Shown piece after piece: positions 1 to 8,525 of a stretch of 64,000 nucleotides of DNA. Under the pieces are notes generated by a model that saw only the letters and a list, made by a program, of their open reading frames with translations, had not been told where the DNA came from and did no database searches. The DNA comes from JBGSUZ01 sp963677505 (lineage in GTDB: Bacteria; Bacillota; Clostridia; Peptostreptococcales; Acidaminobacteraceae): assembly GCA_963677505.2 (NCBI GenBank), contig CAXXWB010000048.1, forward strand, positions 1-64,000, read 5' to 3'. Position numbers and translations under genes: made by a program. Numbering within the stretch: position 1 is the stretch's first letter; each line of letters starts with the position of its first letter.

Positions 1-1
1 G

Positions 2-403
2 ATTGTATTTTCTGATCCTGAAAAAATCAAAATTCTGGATGGGTTAATGCATACGAAAATACTGGAAGTGATTCATGAAAGAATCTTTCAATTCCGTGAA
101 GAAGTTGACGTGCTTCCTGTAAGTCACAATCATAAAGCCGTCTTTATCGATGCACCTTTATTATTTGAAACCGGATTGGATAAAAGCGTCAGTGAAATCT
201 GGGTCATTGATACAGAGGAAGAAACACGAATAAAACGCATCATGGAAAGAGACGGTTTACAGCGGGAAGAAATATTAAAAAGGATAAATTCACAGATGGC
301 AAGAAATGAAAAAAACGAACGTGCTGATGTGATTCTTGACAATAGCAAAGACCGGGAAAAACTTTATCAGCAGTTAGACCATCTACTGCAAAATATATCA
401 TAG
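2..403 (+). CDS. coaE: Dephospho-CoA kinase, C-terminal part (gene starts before the window)
   Basis: CoaE phosphorylates dephospho-CoA, the last step of coenzyme A synthesis, in the cytosol. The frame is open from base 2, so the N-terminal P-loop lies upstream of the window. Visible are the conserved 'DAPLLFETGLDK' stretch, the 'VIDTEEETRIKR' strand and helix, the 'RDGLQREEILKRINSQM' lid region and the 'ADVILDNS' end, all in the family order. The C-terminus has the usual length for the family. The lipoprotein gene downstream starts 16 bases after the stop in the same direction, so the two may be co-transcribed. Identification rests on motif recognition. Confidence 0.87.
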   Translation: MVFSDPEKIKILDGLMHTKILEVIHERIFQFREEVDVLPVSHNHKAVFIDAPLLFETGLDKSVSEIWVIDTEEETRIKRIMERDGLQREEILKRINSQMARNEKNERADVILDNSKDREKLYQQLDHLLQNIS

Positions 404-419
404 TGTCGGAGAATGTAAA

Positions 420-2063
420 ATGACTAAAAAAATCGTTGCAATTGTTGCAATACTTATTATAATATCTGGCCTGTCAGGCTGCGGAGAGACCACCAGCTTT
501 CTCAGCGGTTCCAAGAAACAGGAGAAAAATACTGTAAAGTCCAATGAGGTCTATATTCCAATTGAAAAGATCAGAACGCTCAACCCAATCGTAACAAAAG
601 ATCAAGATGCTTTTTATATAAATAAGCTGATTTATGAAGGTATGTTCGGGCTCGATAAGAATCTTAATATCACCAACGTTCTAGCTGAAAGCTATTCGTA
701 TGGAGACGCCGGCTATTCTGTTACAATCAATCTGAAGCAGAGCGTGTACTGGCAAGACGGAGAGGAGCTAACCGCGGCTGATGTTAAATTTACAATGGAT
801 GCTATGGCGAGTGCTTCCTATGCGAACGGCACTTTATATGCAGGGAATCTGCAGAATGTTAAGTCTACAAAGTTGAGCAACAAAGATCCATATCAGATTA
901 CGATCTATTTTACCAATAATAATAATATTTCAATGAGTAATTTTACCTTTCCTATCGTAGCAAAGCATCAGTTTAAAAATATTGAAACTGCGAAAAAGAT
1001 TGATTCAGGTTTTGTACCGATCGGAACTGGACCTTATAAGGTAACAGCGTTTAATGAACTTACTCACATTGTTCTGCAGGGAAACCAGAAATATCATACA
1101 GGCAGCACACCGACCAATGTATTGAATTTTCAAATCATTCCGCAAAAAAGGGATGCGATCAATCTGATGGATGTCAATAATATTTCCATTACTTTTTCTA
1201 AGGAAATAAACCGGGATACCATCTATACCAATAAGGACGTCAGTGTTATCAATTTCCCGTCCAACGAAGTGGACCTGATCGGATATAATTTCAGAAATCC
1301 GGCGATGAAGGATTCAAAACTTCGAAAAGCGATTGCCAGTGCAATTGATACGGAAGAAATCATTGAAAGTGCCTATTTTAAAAACGGCGTTCAGAATGAG
1401 ACAATCTATTATCCGAATTTCCTTGGGGTAACCAGTGCGAAAACACACAATACGTATGATATCGTTAAAGCGAAAAAACTATTACTAGAAGCTGGTTATA
1501 TAGATAGAGACGGCGACGGAATGGTCGAGAATGTGAATAACGATTCTCTCGTAATAAATATTCTGGTTAATTCCGAAGACCAGTCAAGGACTGCTGCCGC
1601 ACAGATCGTCAAGGAGGGGCTGGATCAGCTTGCGATCCAGACAAACATTATCAGTAAAGACTGGAATGGCTATAATTCTGATTTGGCAAGCGGAAATTTT
1701 GATATTTACCTTGGTGGCTACCAAATCAATGAAAATTATGATTTAAGATTCCTTCTTCATACAAATTATGGAAATTTGATCGGCTATTCCAATATTGCAC
1801 TGGATGCGCTGCTGGATAAAATGGAATCAGGAATTACTCAGGATGAAAGGGAAAAGACATTTAAACAAATCAGAGATATCCTGATCGAAGATCTACCGTA
1901 TGACTGCTTGCTTTATAAGACCTATGGTGCAATTGCTGCTCCGACTTTTAAAGGGGAGTTGCATCCAACCTTCTTTAACATGTATCAGGGTAGTGAAAAA
2001 TGGTATTCCATGCTTGAAGTGGAATCGAAGGATGATTCTAAAGACAATCAAGTGGAACACTAG
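420..2063 (+). CDS. Peptide/oligopeptide ABC transporter substrate-binding lipoprotein (SBP family 5)
   Basis: This is a membrane-anchored extracytoplasmic binding protein of the DppA/OppA type (547 aa, normal family length). The N-terminus has a lipoprotein signal peptide with lipobox 'LSGC' (Cys at about residue 21). The family-5 core is clear: 'EGMFGLDKNLNITNVLAESY' near residue 80, 'QDGEELTAADVKFTMDAM' near 115, 'PIGTGPYKV' near 200 and 'LRKAIASAIDTEEII' near 300. A GGAG-type RBS precedes the ATG at 420. No permease or ATPase genes follow, so it is an orphan binding protein or uses components encoded elsewhere. The substrate cannot be assigned; a peptide is the default inference. Confidence 0.88.
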   Translation: MTKKIVAIVAILIIISGLSGCGETTSFLSGSKKQEKNTVKSNEVYIPIEKIRTLNPIVTKDQDAFYINKLIYEGMFGLDKNLNITNVLAESYSYGDAGYSVTINLKQSVYWQDGEELTAADVKFTMDAMASASYANGTLYAGNLQNVKSTKLSNKDPYQITIYFTNNNNISMSNFTFPIVAKHQFKNIETAKKIDSGFVPIGTGPYKVTAFNELTHIVLQGNQKYHTGSTPTNVLNFQIIPQKRDAINLMDVNNISITFSKEINRDTIYTNKDVSVINFPSNEVDLIGYNFRNPAMKDSKLRKAIASAIDTEEIIESAYFKNGVQNETIYYPNFLGVTSAKTHNTYDIVKAKKLLLEAGYIDRDGDGMVENVNNDSLVINILVNSEDQSRTAAAQIVKEGLDQLAIQTNIISKDWNGYNSDLASGNFDIYLGGYQINENYDLRFLLHTNYGNLIGYSNIALDALLDKMESGITQDEREKTFKQIRDILIEDLPYDCLLYKTYGAIAAPTFKGELHPTFFNMYQGSEKWYSMLEVESKDDSKDNQVEH

Positions 2064-2221
2064 AATGAACAAGGATAAATATTTAATACGTAGTTTTAGA
2101 GTTTTAGAGTTAATTAAGATAGTTTCGAAAAAACAGTTTGACATTCGAGCCGAAATGCAGTAAAATCAGTATTGTTCAGTCTTACAGAGTTAAGATTTTG
2201 TGACTGATATGGCGATCATAT

Positions 2222-2304
2222 GCGGTCGTGGCGGAATAGGCAGACGCGCACGGTTGAGGGCCGTGTCCGAAAGGGTATGGGTTCAAGTCCCTTCGACCGC
2301 ACCA
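2222..2304 (+). tRNA. tRNA-Leu (anticodon GAG), CCA encoded
   Basis: The acceptor stem GCGGTCG pairs with CGACCGC. The anticodon stem CACGG/CCGTG closes a seven-base loop TTGAGGG, giving anticodon GAG. A long variable arm typical of class II tRNAs is followed by the T-arm GGGTTCAAGTCCC. The 3' ACCA is encoded. The gene is followed at once by a rho-independent terminator. Confidence 0.95.
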
Positions 2305-2305
2305 T

Positions 2306-2343
2306 AAAAATTAGTATAGCTTTTGCTATGCTAATTTTTTTTA
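2306..2343 (+). terminator. Rho-independent terminator of tRNA-Leu(GAG)
   Basis: The inverted repeat AAATTAGTATAGC / GCTATGCTAATTT has a short TTTT loop and is followed by a run of T. It starts two bases after the tRNA 3' CCA. Confidence 0.85.
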
Positions 2344-2344
2344 G

Positions 2345-2501
2345 TCTTCAAGAAGGGACTTGAACCCGAAAGGGCGCGACTGTAGAGAGAAAGTCCGGTG
2401 GACTTTCGAGCAGGGAGCGGTCCAAGCCTGCTGAACAAGCAGGCGCAGGACGGCAGGTGCGAGCGCGGCGAGCAGCTGTGTAAGTGCCTTCGACCGCACC
2501 A
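2345..2501. repeat. Hairpin-rich, GC-rich tRNA-derived repeat element
   Basis: About 155 bp of GC-rich, non-coding sequence lies in an otherwise AT-rich spacer. It begins with a 16-bp perfect inverted copy (2352-2367) of the T-arm region of the tRNA-Leu just upstream (2279-2294). It ends with a 15-bp direct copy (2487-2501) of that tRNA's 3' end including CCA (matching 2290-2304). Between them are two compact hairpins, GAAAGTCC-GGT-GGACTTTC (2389-2407) and GCCTGCT-GAACA-AGCAGGC (2426-2444). The layout resembles a small mobile or palindromic element that has captured or targeted a tRNA 3' end. No known RNA family was recognised. Confidence 0.55.
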
Positions 2502-2518
2502 AAATGTATAGGCAAAAT

Positions 2519-2549
2519 AGAAATCCTGCGTGAGAAGCGCAGGATTTCT
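2519..2549. terminator. Hairpin terminator, probably for the LRR gene on the minus strand
   Basis: Arms AGAAATCCTGCG and CGCAGGATTTCT enclose a 7-base loop. A-rich sequence on its left side gives a T-rich tail on the minus strand, after the stop of the leftward gene at 2622. Confidence 0.7.
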
Positions 2550-2621
2550 GCCGTTTTTACGACTTTTTCCTTTCTAAAAAACGGCGTTCACTATTTTGGA
2601 GGAGAAAAATTATCATGTCTT

Positions 2622-4841
2622 CTATTTCATCAGTGTAACGGTTAACGGAACGATACTGTCTGAATAAGCGGCCCAGAACGGTGTGGCTTTATAAAGCTCC
2701 ACACTTTCTGCAGGAACGCGGATCGTTTTTAGGCCAGAATAGTTAAAACTTGATGCTTTTGGTGGAATCAGAGCGTAGATATTCAGGTCGATCTGTGCAA
2801 GGCTGGTGTCAACCGACAATAACATTCCTTTGAATTCAATGCAATCCGAGCCCAAGGTTATTGTTTTTAAATCAGAACATACACTGAATGCGGCTGACGC
2901 TGAATGTTGAAGTGATAGCAGACTTACCTCCTCAATCGTTGTGCAGCGGTAAAATGATTGAACTCCAATTCTTGCCAGATGATCCTCCGCGTCCAGGTTG
3001 ATCAGACTGCTTAAATGAAAGCAACGTAAGAAAGCATAATCTTCTATCGTTTCCAGCTGCTTGTGAACCTTGAGAACGGACAGCCCTTTACAGTCAAAGA
3101 ATGCGGCCAGCTCCACGGCTTTTACCGTACTCGGGATCTCATATTCCGTTGCCTTTCTGAAGGGAGGATAATTAATCAGCTTAGTCATATCGTAGTTGAA
3201 AAGAACTCCGTCCGACGCAGTATAGCTTGTATTTCCTACTGCGACCTGAATCGATTCAAGAGAGGAACATGAAGTCAGTGCATAGTCTCTTATCTGGACG
3301 ATTTCCTGCGGAATTACTATTTCGGGAGCATTTTCCACATACTGAATCAATTCGTTGCCAATGACGGCAAATCCGTTCCGGATGATGCTGTTCTTATAAA
3401 TAATATCCGTGTAAGTTTGCCAGCCGGGAGCGTTGATATATGCCTCATAGCTTCCATCCGGGACATAGATTTTAAATGAGGGAAGCATACTTACGAATTG
3501 ACTGTCCATTGCCGGCGGAATATCCGAATTCAAATATAAAACTCTCAGGTATCGATTCCCCCAGAATATCTGACTGCCAAAATCGGTTACAGCGGCCGGA
3601 AGTGAAAAAGAATATGCTTCTTTACCTAAAGGATAGGCGATCAGAACGGTTCCCTCCAGGTTATACATGATGCCGTCGATATCTTTGTAGTATTGATTTC
3701 GGCTGTCAACGGTAATGCGCGCCAGGTTCAGGGCCTGGTAAAACACGCGCAACCCCATTGATTCAACGTTTTTTGGGATATAAATTTCGGTCAGACCGCA
3801 GGAAAAAAAGGCGTTATTATCAATCACTCTGACGCTTTCCGGAAGCCGAATTTCCTTTAGCAGCAAGTTGCCTCCGAAAGCATTAATTCCGATTTCTGCA
3901 AGCCTACTATTCTCTCCGAATTTGACTTGTTCCAGAACTGACTGACTGTAAATATAGTCGGGAGCATAGCGTGTTGCATAGAATACAAAAGCACGGGAAT
4001 CAATTTTTTCAACAGTATCCGGTATCAAGACCTCTCTGATTTTTATTGTTATGAAAGCGTCTTGACCGATAATCGTTACCGGTTTTTGATTATAATACCA
4101 GGGTATCGACAAATAGTAGGGCAGTACCATTCCTTTCTTTGCAAATATCGAATAGCTCTCATTGTCGCTGTTCAATTCAAAGCGGAATAAGCCCAAATTT
4201 GTCGGAATCGCCTGCGGCGAGGTCATAATTAGATCCTTGTATTTCTGCCAGCTTGGCGTGCAGAAGTATTTTGAGAGGGCACGCCTTGGCACATACAGCA
4301 GTAAATATTCGGAAGCTTCATGAAACACGCATGCATCTAAACAGGGCGGTATGATCGACTTGAAATAGACCTGCTGCAATAAGTTGCAGGAAGCGAAGGA
4401 GCCGCGGCATAACCGTTCGACACTTTTGGGGAGAACAATGCTTTCCAGGCCGTGGCAATGAAAAAATGCATAGGCCTTGATGATTCTGATATTGCTAGGC
4501 TCCTCAAAGAGCAGGATAGAAAGCTGAGGGCAGAAGGAAAAGCTGTTCTCTTTAATCTCGGTCACCGGCAGCCCATTATGGGTGCTCGGTATCGTCACCA
4601 GAGAAGGAAGCGCCTCGACCTCCCTTACCGATATCGAATAACTTCTTTCATCACAGTTCAGCTCAAACAGAAAATAATCTTCCGGGGTCAATGAGCCGTC
4701 TTCAGTGGCCGTTTCGGCCTGCATCGCATCGATGAGCGGTATCGGCTCTGTGGGTTTTTCTAAATCAGTTGGCTGCTCCGATTCCTCATTAAGATCGGTT
4801 ATTATACCGCCGTCTGTATCTATTATAATTTCATTTATCAT
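2622..4841 (-). CDS. BspA-like leucine-rich-repeat (LRR_5) protein
   Basis: A protein of about 739 aa built of BspA/TpLRR-type repeats. Units such as 'LPESVRVIDNNAFFSCGLTEIYIPKNVE' recur from about residue 60 to the end, in three or four blocks, each opening with a 'LPVTEI'- or 'KPVTII'-like strand. Such repeats form curved solenoids used in surface adhesion and protein binding. An open frame extends four codons further to a TTG, but the AAGGAG directly abuts that codon and is spaced 12 bases from the ATG at 4841, so 4841 is preferred. No signal peptide, sortase motif or SLH domain is visible: the N-terminus is acidic and Thr/Pro/Glu-rich. Export, if any, is unexplained. No operon partner is present. 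Confidence 0.8.
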   Translation of the reverse strand: MINEIIIDTDGGIITDLNEESEQPTDLEKPTEPIPLIDAMQAETATEDGSLTPEDYFLFELNCDERSYSISVREVEALPSLVTIPSTHNGLPVTEIKENSFSFCPQLSILLFEEPSNIRIIKAYAFFHCHGLESIVLPKSVERLCRGSFASCNLLQQVYFKSIIPPCLDACVFHEASEYLLLYVPRRALSKYFCTPSWQKYKDLIMTSPQAIPTNLGLFRFELNSDNESYSIFAKKGMVLPYYLSIPWYYNQKPVTIIGQDAFITIKIREVLIPDTVEKIDSRAFVFYATRYAPDYIYSQSVLEQVKFGENSRLAEIGINAFGGNLLLKEIRLPESVRVIDNNAFFSCGLTEIYIPKNVESMGLRVFYQALNLARITVDSRNQYYKDIDGIMYNLEGTVLIAYPLGKEAYSFSLPAAVTDFGSQIFWGNRYLRVLYLNSDIPPAMDSQFVSMLPSFKIYVPDGSYEAYINAPGWQTYTDIIYKNSIIRNGFAVIGNELIQYVENAPEIVIPQEIVQIRDYALTSCSSLESIQVAVGNTSYTASDGVLFNYDMTKLINYPPFRKATEYEIPSTVKAVELAAFFDCKGLSVLKVHKQLETIEDYAFLRCFHLSSLINLDAEDHLARIGVQSFYRCTTIEEVSLLSLQHSASAAFSVCSDLKTITLGSDCIEFKGMLLSVDTSLAQIDLNIYALIPPKASSFNYSGLKTIRVPAESVELYKATPFWAAYSDSIVPLTVTLMK

Positions 4842-5001
4842 CGTAATAATCAACTCCTTAAATTAATAAGATTCACACTATAATATAATCATTTTGACGG
4901 ATAATGTTCACAACCGCCTAACTCACCTTCAATTTCAGGATAGGGAGTTAAGACATCATTTTTCCATGTACAATACATAAAGTGTCCGAAAAGGACAAAT
5001 T

Positions 5002-5037
5002 AAAAACGCTGAAATGTTAAAATTTCAGCGTTTTTGT
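5002..5037. terminator. Rho-independent terminator (bidirectional in form)
   Basis: AAAACGCTGAAAT / ATTTCAGCGTTTT is a near-perfect hairpin with a four-base loop, flanked by A-run and T-run. It separates the leftward gene ending at 5101 from the promoter region of the LRR gene. The 4,854-5,001 spacer holds no gene. Confidence 0.8.
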
Positions 5038-5100
5038 TTATTGATAAGCAATTTCGGATAAAAAATAAGGTTTTTAGCTCGGCCGTGGTCTATTTTTTGA

Positions 5101-5445
5101 TTATTCGTCCCTATCGCAATCTTTGCAATCATGACCCGATGGCCTATCGCATTTGATATGAGGACTTCCGACTAACGTATTGGCTCCAAACTCAACAGGG
5201 ACTTTGACACAAATTTTCTGCGTAATGGTAAAGTGGCATTTGTTTTCAATACTTCCTGGACACGGAATACAGCCACTGGTAATGATTGGTTCGCCTTTGC
5301 AAAAGGTTTTTACATGGCCTACCTTTGCAAAGGGAATTACTTCTACAGGCACACATACGGATGCCTCTTGAAAGGCATGAGCCTCACATGTTTCCTTATA
5401 ATTTGGTTTTACAATTATGTCATCTATATCATCAAAATCTGACAT
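5101..5445 (-). CDS. Small cysteine-rich protein of unknown function, paralogous to the C-terminus of the divergent neighbour
   Basis: A 114-aa protein with an acidic N-terminus ('MSDFDDIDDIIV') and a core with two 'VPVE' strands: 'SVCVPVEVIPFAKVGHVKT' near residue 30 and 'FTITQKICVKVPVEFGANT' near residue 75. There are nine Cys in all, including the cluster 'CDRPSGHDCKDCD' at the C-terminus. The same two-block pattern recurs in the divergent gene at 5641. The fold is probably all-beta and repetitive. A structural spore-coat or exosporium role is possible from the Cys content but is only a guess. A strong RBS precedes the ATG. No named family was recognised with confidence. Confidence 0.65.
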   Translation of the reverse strand: MSDFDDIDDIIVKPNYKETCEAHAFQEASVCVPVEVIPFAKVGHVKTFCKGEPIITSGCIPCPGSIENKCHFTITQKICVKVPVEFGANTLVGSPHIKCDRPSGHDCKDCDRDE

Positions 5446-5544
5446 TTTACTTTCTCCTTTAATTTATAAAATAAACTTTTGGTTTATGCAGTATATTATG
5501 TTTGTTAATTGCTTGAAGTGACCTATTGACCTATTTATTTAAAA

Positions 5545-5616
5545 ATGAATCATCAGTTTGATAGTGCCCAGATTAAACGTTGAACATATTATGAACAATG
5601 GCAATTGATGATTCAT
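5545..5616. promoter_or_regulatory. Inverted repeat between the divergent paralogues
   Basis: ATGAATCATCA (5545-5555) and its exact reverse complement (5606-5616) flank about 50 bases in the 195-bp divergent spacer. It could be an operator shared by both genes or a 5'UTR stem of the rightward gene, whose ATG is 25 bases beyond it. Confidence 0.45.
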
Positions 5617-5640
5617 AATGATTAGTTTAAGGAGGGTATT

Positions 5641-6501
5641 ATGCTAAATATTGAAGAATCAAAAGAAGATTATTCAGAAATTCAGCATTCAACGATTTCA
5701 GAGGGTACAATATTGCCTTTTGTAATAGAACTTGATAAGGAAAACTCTAATTTTTATCCCGCCACTAATGAAAATCAACGATTTTGCTACAGTGTAACAG
5801 GGATCGGAACGAAATCATCTAAATTCGCAGATCTTAGTCATCTGATTTTGGGAATATGTGATCAAATATTACAGGATGAGATCGTCAATGTTTCAGTGAA
5901 AATCGATGGGGTAGAACAGGATGTTGGTCTTGAGGAAGGAAGAAGTGTACAGTTGACGACCCGACAAAATTCGGATGGGATATCAGAATATCCAGGCCTG
6001 AAATTTGATATTAACTTGAATAAAACCCATGGTAAAATGTGTTTCAGCTTTGAATTGACACGCCCATATCAAATTGGTCGGAATAAAGTGTACTTAGTAG
6101 GCAACAATGCCGTTATGAATGAGGGAAGCATCTACGGACCCGTCAGTCAGGAACTACAGGAAGACTATGTCCTTGCTTATCAAAACGCATCCGTTTATAT
6201 TCCTGTTGAGGTTACTCCCCGTGCCGATTTAGGTGAAATAAAGACCTCTTGCTGCGGAGAACCGACAGTTGCCATACAGGAAGATCGTGTCAGCAGTAAA
6301 TATTGTTTTACCATCATACAGCCTATTTGCGTGGAGATCCCCCTTGAATTTAGTGCTGAGGCATTACTTGGCAGCCTTCACGTTAAAACGGACACCGAAT
6401 GTATCCCTGTTTGCGAAGATATCAGCGAGGGCAGTAGTTCTGAACAGGAAACGATAAAACCGAGTCTGCCTAGTTATAATCATTATAAAGTCTATTTCTA
6501 A
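5641..6501 (+). CDS. Unknown protein with C-terminal 'VPVE' module shared with the divergent gene
   Basis: A 286-aa protein behind a good RBS (AAGGAGG, ATG at 5641). Residues 1-165 are unrecognised and look beta-rich. Residues about 180-265 repeat the module of the 114-aa neighbour: 'ASVYIPVEVTPRADLGEIKT', then 'CCGEP', 'FTIIQPICVEIPLEFSAEALLGSLHVK' in two close blocks, and a final Cys pair. The shared module in head-to-head genes points to duplication and a common role, perhaps assembly into the same structure. There is no signal peptide or membrane segment, so the protein is probably intracellular at synthesis. Function is unknown. Confidence 0.65.
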   Translation: MLNIEESKEDYSEIQHSTISEGTILPFVIELDKENSNFYPATNENQRFCYSVTGIGTKSSKFADLSHLILGICDQILQDEIVNVSVKIDGVEQDVGLEEGRSVQLTTRQNSDGISEYPGLKFDINLNKTHGKMCFSFELTRPYQIGRNKVYLVGNNAVMNEGSIYGPVSQELQEDYVLAYQNASVYIPVEVTPRADLGEIKTSCCGEPTVAIQEDRVSSKYCFTIIQPICVEIPLEFSAEALLGSLHVKTDTECIPVCEDISEGSSSEQETIKPSLPSYNHYKVYF

Positions 6502-6518
6502 AAGAATATTCAGCAAAA

Positions 6519-6553
6519 GAGGCCTGAAAAGCAGATTCCGCTTCTCAGGCCTC
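6519..6553. terminator. Bidirectional terminator between convergent genes
   Basis: GAGGCCTGA ... TCAGGCCTC with further pairing (AAGC/GCTT) in the loop. It lies between the stop of the rightward gene at 6501 and the stop of the leftward dctM at 6591. Confidence 0.75.
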
Positions 6554-6590
6554 AAGGAGAAGATATATTTAAGTGTGAAGATAACAGAGT

Positions 6591-7871
6591 CTATTTGAAT
6601 AATGCTACAAAGCCGTCTGTAAACCACGGAAAATAGGTAACAAGCGCCAGTGGAACACACAGAATTAAAGTGAAAATAATTGCATATCTGAACAGCCTGT
6701 CGATTGAGATTTTCGAAATAGCGGAAGCCACGAAAAGAGTGGTCCCATAAGGTGGTGTGACATAGCCGATCGCAAGATTCAGTACTATGATTACTCCAAA
6801 CTGGATCGGACTGACGCCTACGTTCATCACAACCGGTAGGAAGATCGGTGAAAGGATAATGATGGCCGGGATATTGTCGATCAGCATTCCTACTATAATT
6901 AAAAATACATTGATGATCAATAAGATCAAAAATGGACTGTGTGTAAACGATAAGATCCCGTCGCTTACCTTTTGCGGAACATTCTCCAAGGTCAGAAACT
7001 TTGCCATTGCGCCTGAAAAGCCAATGATAAAAACAATAACTCCATTAAGAACAGCCGACTGATAAAATGCCGCTAGCATGCTTTTCAAAGTAAGTTCCTT
7101 GTAGACAAAAAGGCCGATAATGATGGAATACACAACGGCAACCACAGCGGATTCCGTAGGAGTGAAGATACCGGAGTAGATTCCGCCAAGGATGATCACC
7201 GGAGAGAATATTGCCCAGATACCATCCTTAACAGTAATTGCGATTCTCTTAATGGATGGTCTGGTATCACTGCCCCTGTATCCGTGCTTTTTTGATATGA
7301 CGTAACAGGCGATCATCAACACGAGACACATCATGAGACCGGCAGGAATTCCGGCCAGGAAGAGGTCACCTACACTGATTCCCACAGTTACGGCATAAAC
7401 TACAAAGGGGATACTTGGAGGGATGATAACACCGATCGAACCTGCAGATGCAATCAAGCATGCGCTGAATTCATCCCCATATTTCTTTCGCTTCATCTCG
7501 GGGAGCATCAAAGAGCCTACCGCAGAAGTCGTAGCTGCTCCGGAGCCTGAGATTGCTCCAAAGAATGTTGCAGTCATGATAGAAGCGATTCCAAGACCGC
7601 CTGTGATCCAACCCATGAATGCATCTGCAATATCTACCAGCCTCCTGGCGACACCTCCTGCACTCATCAGGATACCCGCTAGGATGAAGAACGGGATCCC
7701 CAGCAATACGAAAGAATCGATCCCGGTAAAAGCATTCTGGGCCACGATGCGTAGAGGTACAGTAGAATACATCAAAAAAGTGACAATCGTCGACGTGGCA
7801 ATTGCATAACCGATTGGCAAACCTATTGCGATCAATGCAAGCATGGCGCCGAACATTACTAAAATTTCCAT
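6591..7871 (-). CDS. dctM: TRAP transporter, large permease subunit
   Basis: The large membrane subunit of a tripartite ATP-independent periplasmic (TRAP) transporter, which imports carboxylates or related anions using an ion gradient. It is 426 aa, the usual length, with 11-12 hydrophobic segments. Family motifs include 'GIDSFVLLGIPFFILAG' near residue 50, 'SGSGAATTSAVGSLMLPEM' near 110 and 'GSIGVIIPPSIPFVVYAV' near 140. Near residue 240 is 'GIFTPTESAVVAVVY', and near 375 is 'LAIGYVTPPYGTTLFVAS'. Its start codon shares one base with the dctQ stop (TAATG), implying translational coupling. It is the last gene of the dctPQM operon. Confidence 0.95.
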   Translation of the reverse strand: MEILVMFGAMLALIAIGLPIGYAIATSTIVTFLMYSTVPLRIVAQNAFTGIDSFVLLGIPFFILAGILMSAGGVARRLVDIADAFMGWITGGLGIASIMTATFFGAISGSGAATTSAVGSLMLPEMKRKKYGDEFSACLIASAGSIGVIIPPSIPFVVYAVTVGISVGDLFLAGIPAGLMMCLVLMIACYVISKKHGYRGSDTRPSIKRIAITVKDGIWAIFSPVIILGGIYSGIFTPTESAVVAVVYSIIIGLFVYKELTLKSMLAAFYQSAVLNGVIVFIIGFSGAMAKFLTLENVPQKVSDGILSFTHSPFLILLIINVFLIIVGMLIDNIPAIIILSPIFLPVVMNVGVSPIQFGVIIVLNLAIGYVTPPYGTTLFVASAISKISIDRLFRYAIIFTLILCVPLALVTYFPWFTDGFVALFK

Positions 7872-8392
7872 TATTTAGCCACCTCGCTTTCGCTGGTTGA
7901 TTTGCCAAGCAATACCTTTGCACTGACAATTATATTTAAGATGAGACGAATGCCTACGACTAAACTGCAGACTGGAACTGACAGATATGCGGTCCATACA
8001 GGTATTCTCATTGCCGGAGTCAGTACATTCATATCAATTTGTGCCATTATAATATCAAATCCATAATATGCAACGATCCAAGAGGTAGCCAGCCAAATCA
8101 ATGCTACAAAGATATTGACGACCTCGTCCGCTTTTACCAATCCTCGCTTTACCAAAGACATCGACAAAATTTCAACACGAAGATGCTCTTTGTCTTTTAC
8201 ACCGGCGCTGACGCCTATCCATGAAAACCAGACAAATAAATACCTTGCAAACTCTTCCGACCAGGACAATGAACTATTAAATATATAACGCATTACGACA
8301 TTCGTAAAAATTACTACGACCATTACTGCCAATGCGATTACCAATGCTTTTTCTTCAAATTTATCGAATAATTTCCATATTTTTCTAATCAA
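7871..8392 (-). CDS. dctQ: TRAP transporter, small permease subunit
   Basis: A 173-aa, four-helix small membrane subunit. It shows the DctQ signature 'WSEEFARYLFVWFSWIGVSAGVKDKEHLRVE' split over residues 42-75. The surrounding hydrophobic segments are at about 15-37, 85-105 and 130-155. It forms a complex with DctM. An AGGAGG-type RBS precedes its ATG, and it sits between dctP and dctM as in typical operons. A 133-bp gap to dctP is larger than usual and contains partly symmetrical sequence that may be a processing or attenuation site. Confidence 0.92.
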   Translation of the reverse strand: MIRKIWKLFDKFEEKALVIALAVMVVVIFTNVVMRYIFNSSLSWSEEFARYLFVWFSWIGVSAGVKDKEHLRVEILSMSLVKRGLVKADEVVNIFVALIWLATSWIVAYYGFDIIMAQIDMNVLTPAMRIPVWTAYLSVPVCSLVVGIRLILNIIVSAKVLLGKSTSESEVAK

Positions 8393-8525
8393 TATAGTTA
8401 CCTCCTTAGCAAGCTACGGTCATAAGACCACAACCGATGGAACTCAACACCGATTTGTTGATGCAGACGGCATTGGAATTCCATCAGTTGAGATCGATCA
8501 AGAATGAATGAATGTACTTGCTGTA

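Noticed and set aside
1893..2163. Short open frames overlapping the 3' end of the peptide-binding protein gene
   Set aside because: They lie mostly inside a confident gene in another frame or strand, lack RBS, and have unnatural composition.
2380..2480. RNase P RNA or another known structured RNA downstream of tRNA-Leu
   Set aside because: GAGAGAAAGTCCGG looks superficially like the RNase P core, but the element is far too short and lacks the remaining conserved regions.
8393..8525. Attenuator or riboswitch between dctP and dctQ
   Set aside because: Partial symmetry (GATGGAACTCAAC / GGAATTCCATCAGTTG) is present, but no stable hairpin with T-run or known aptamer pattern could be drawn.
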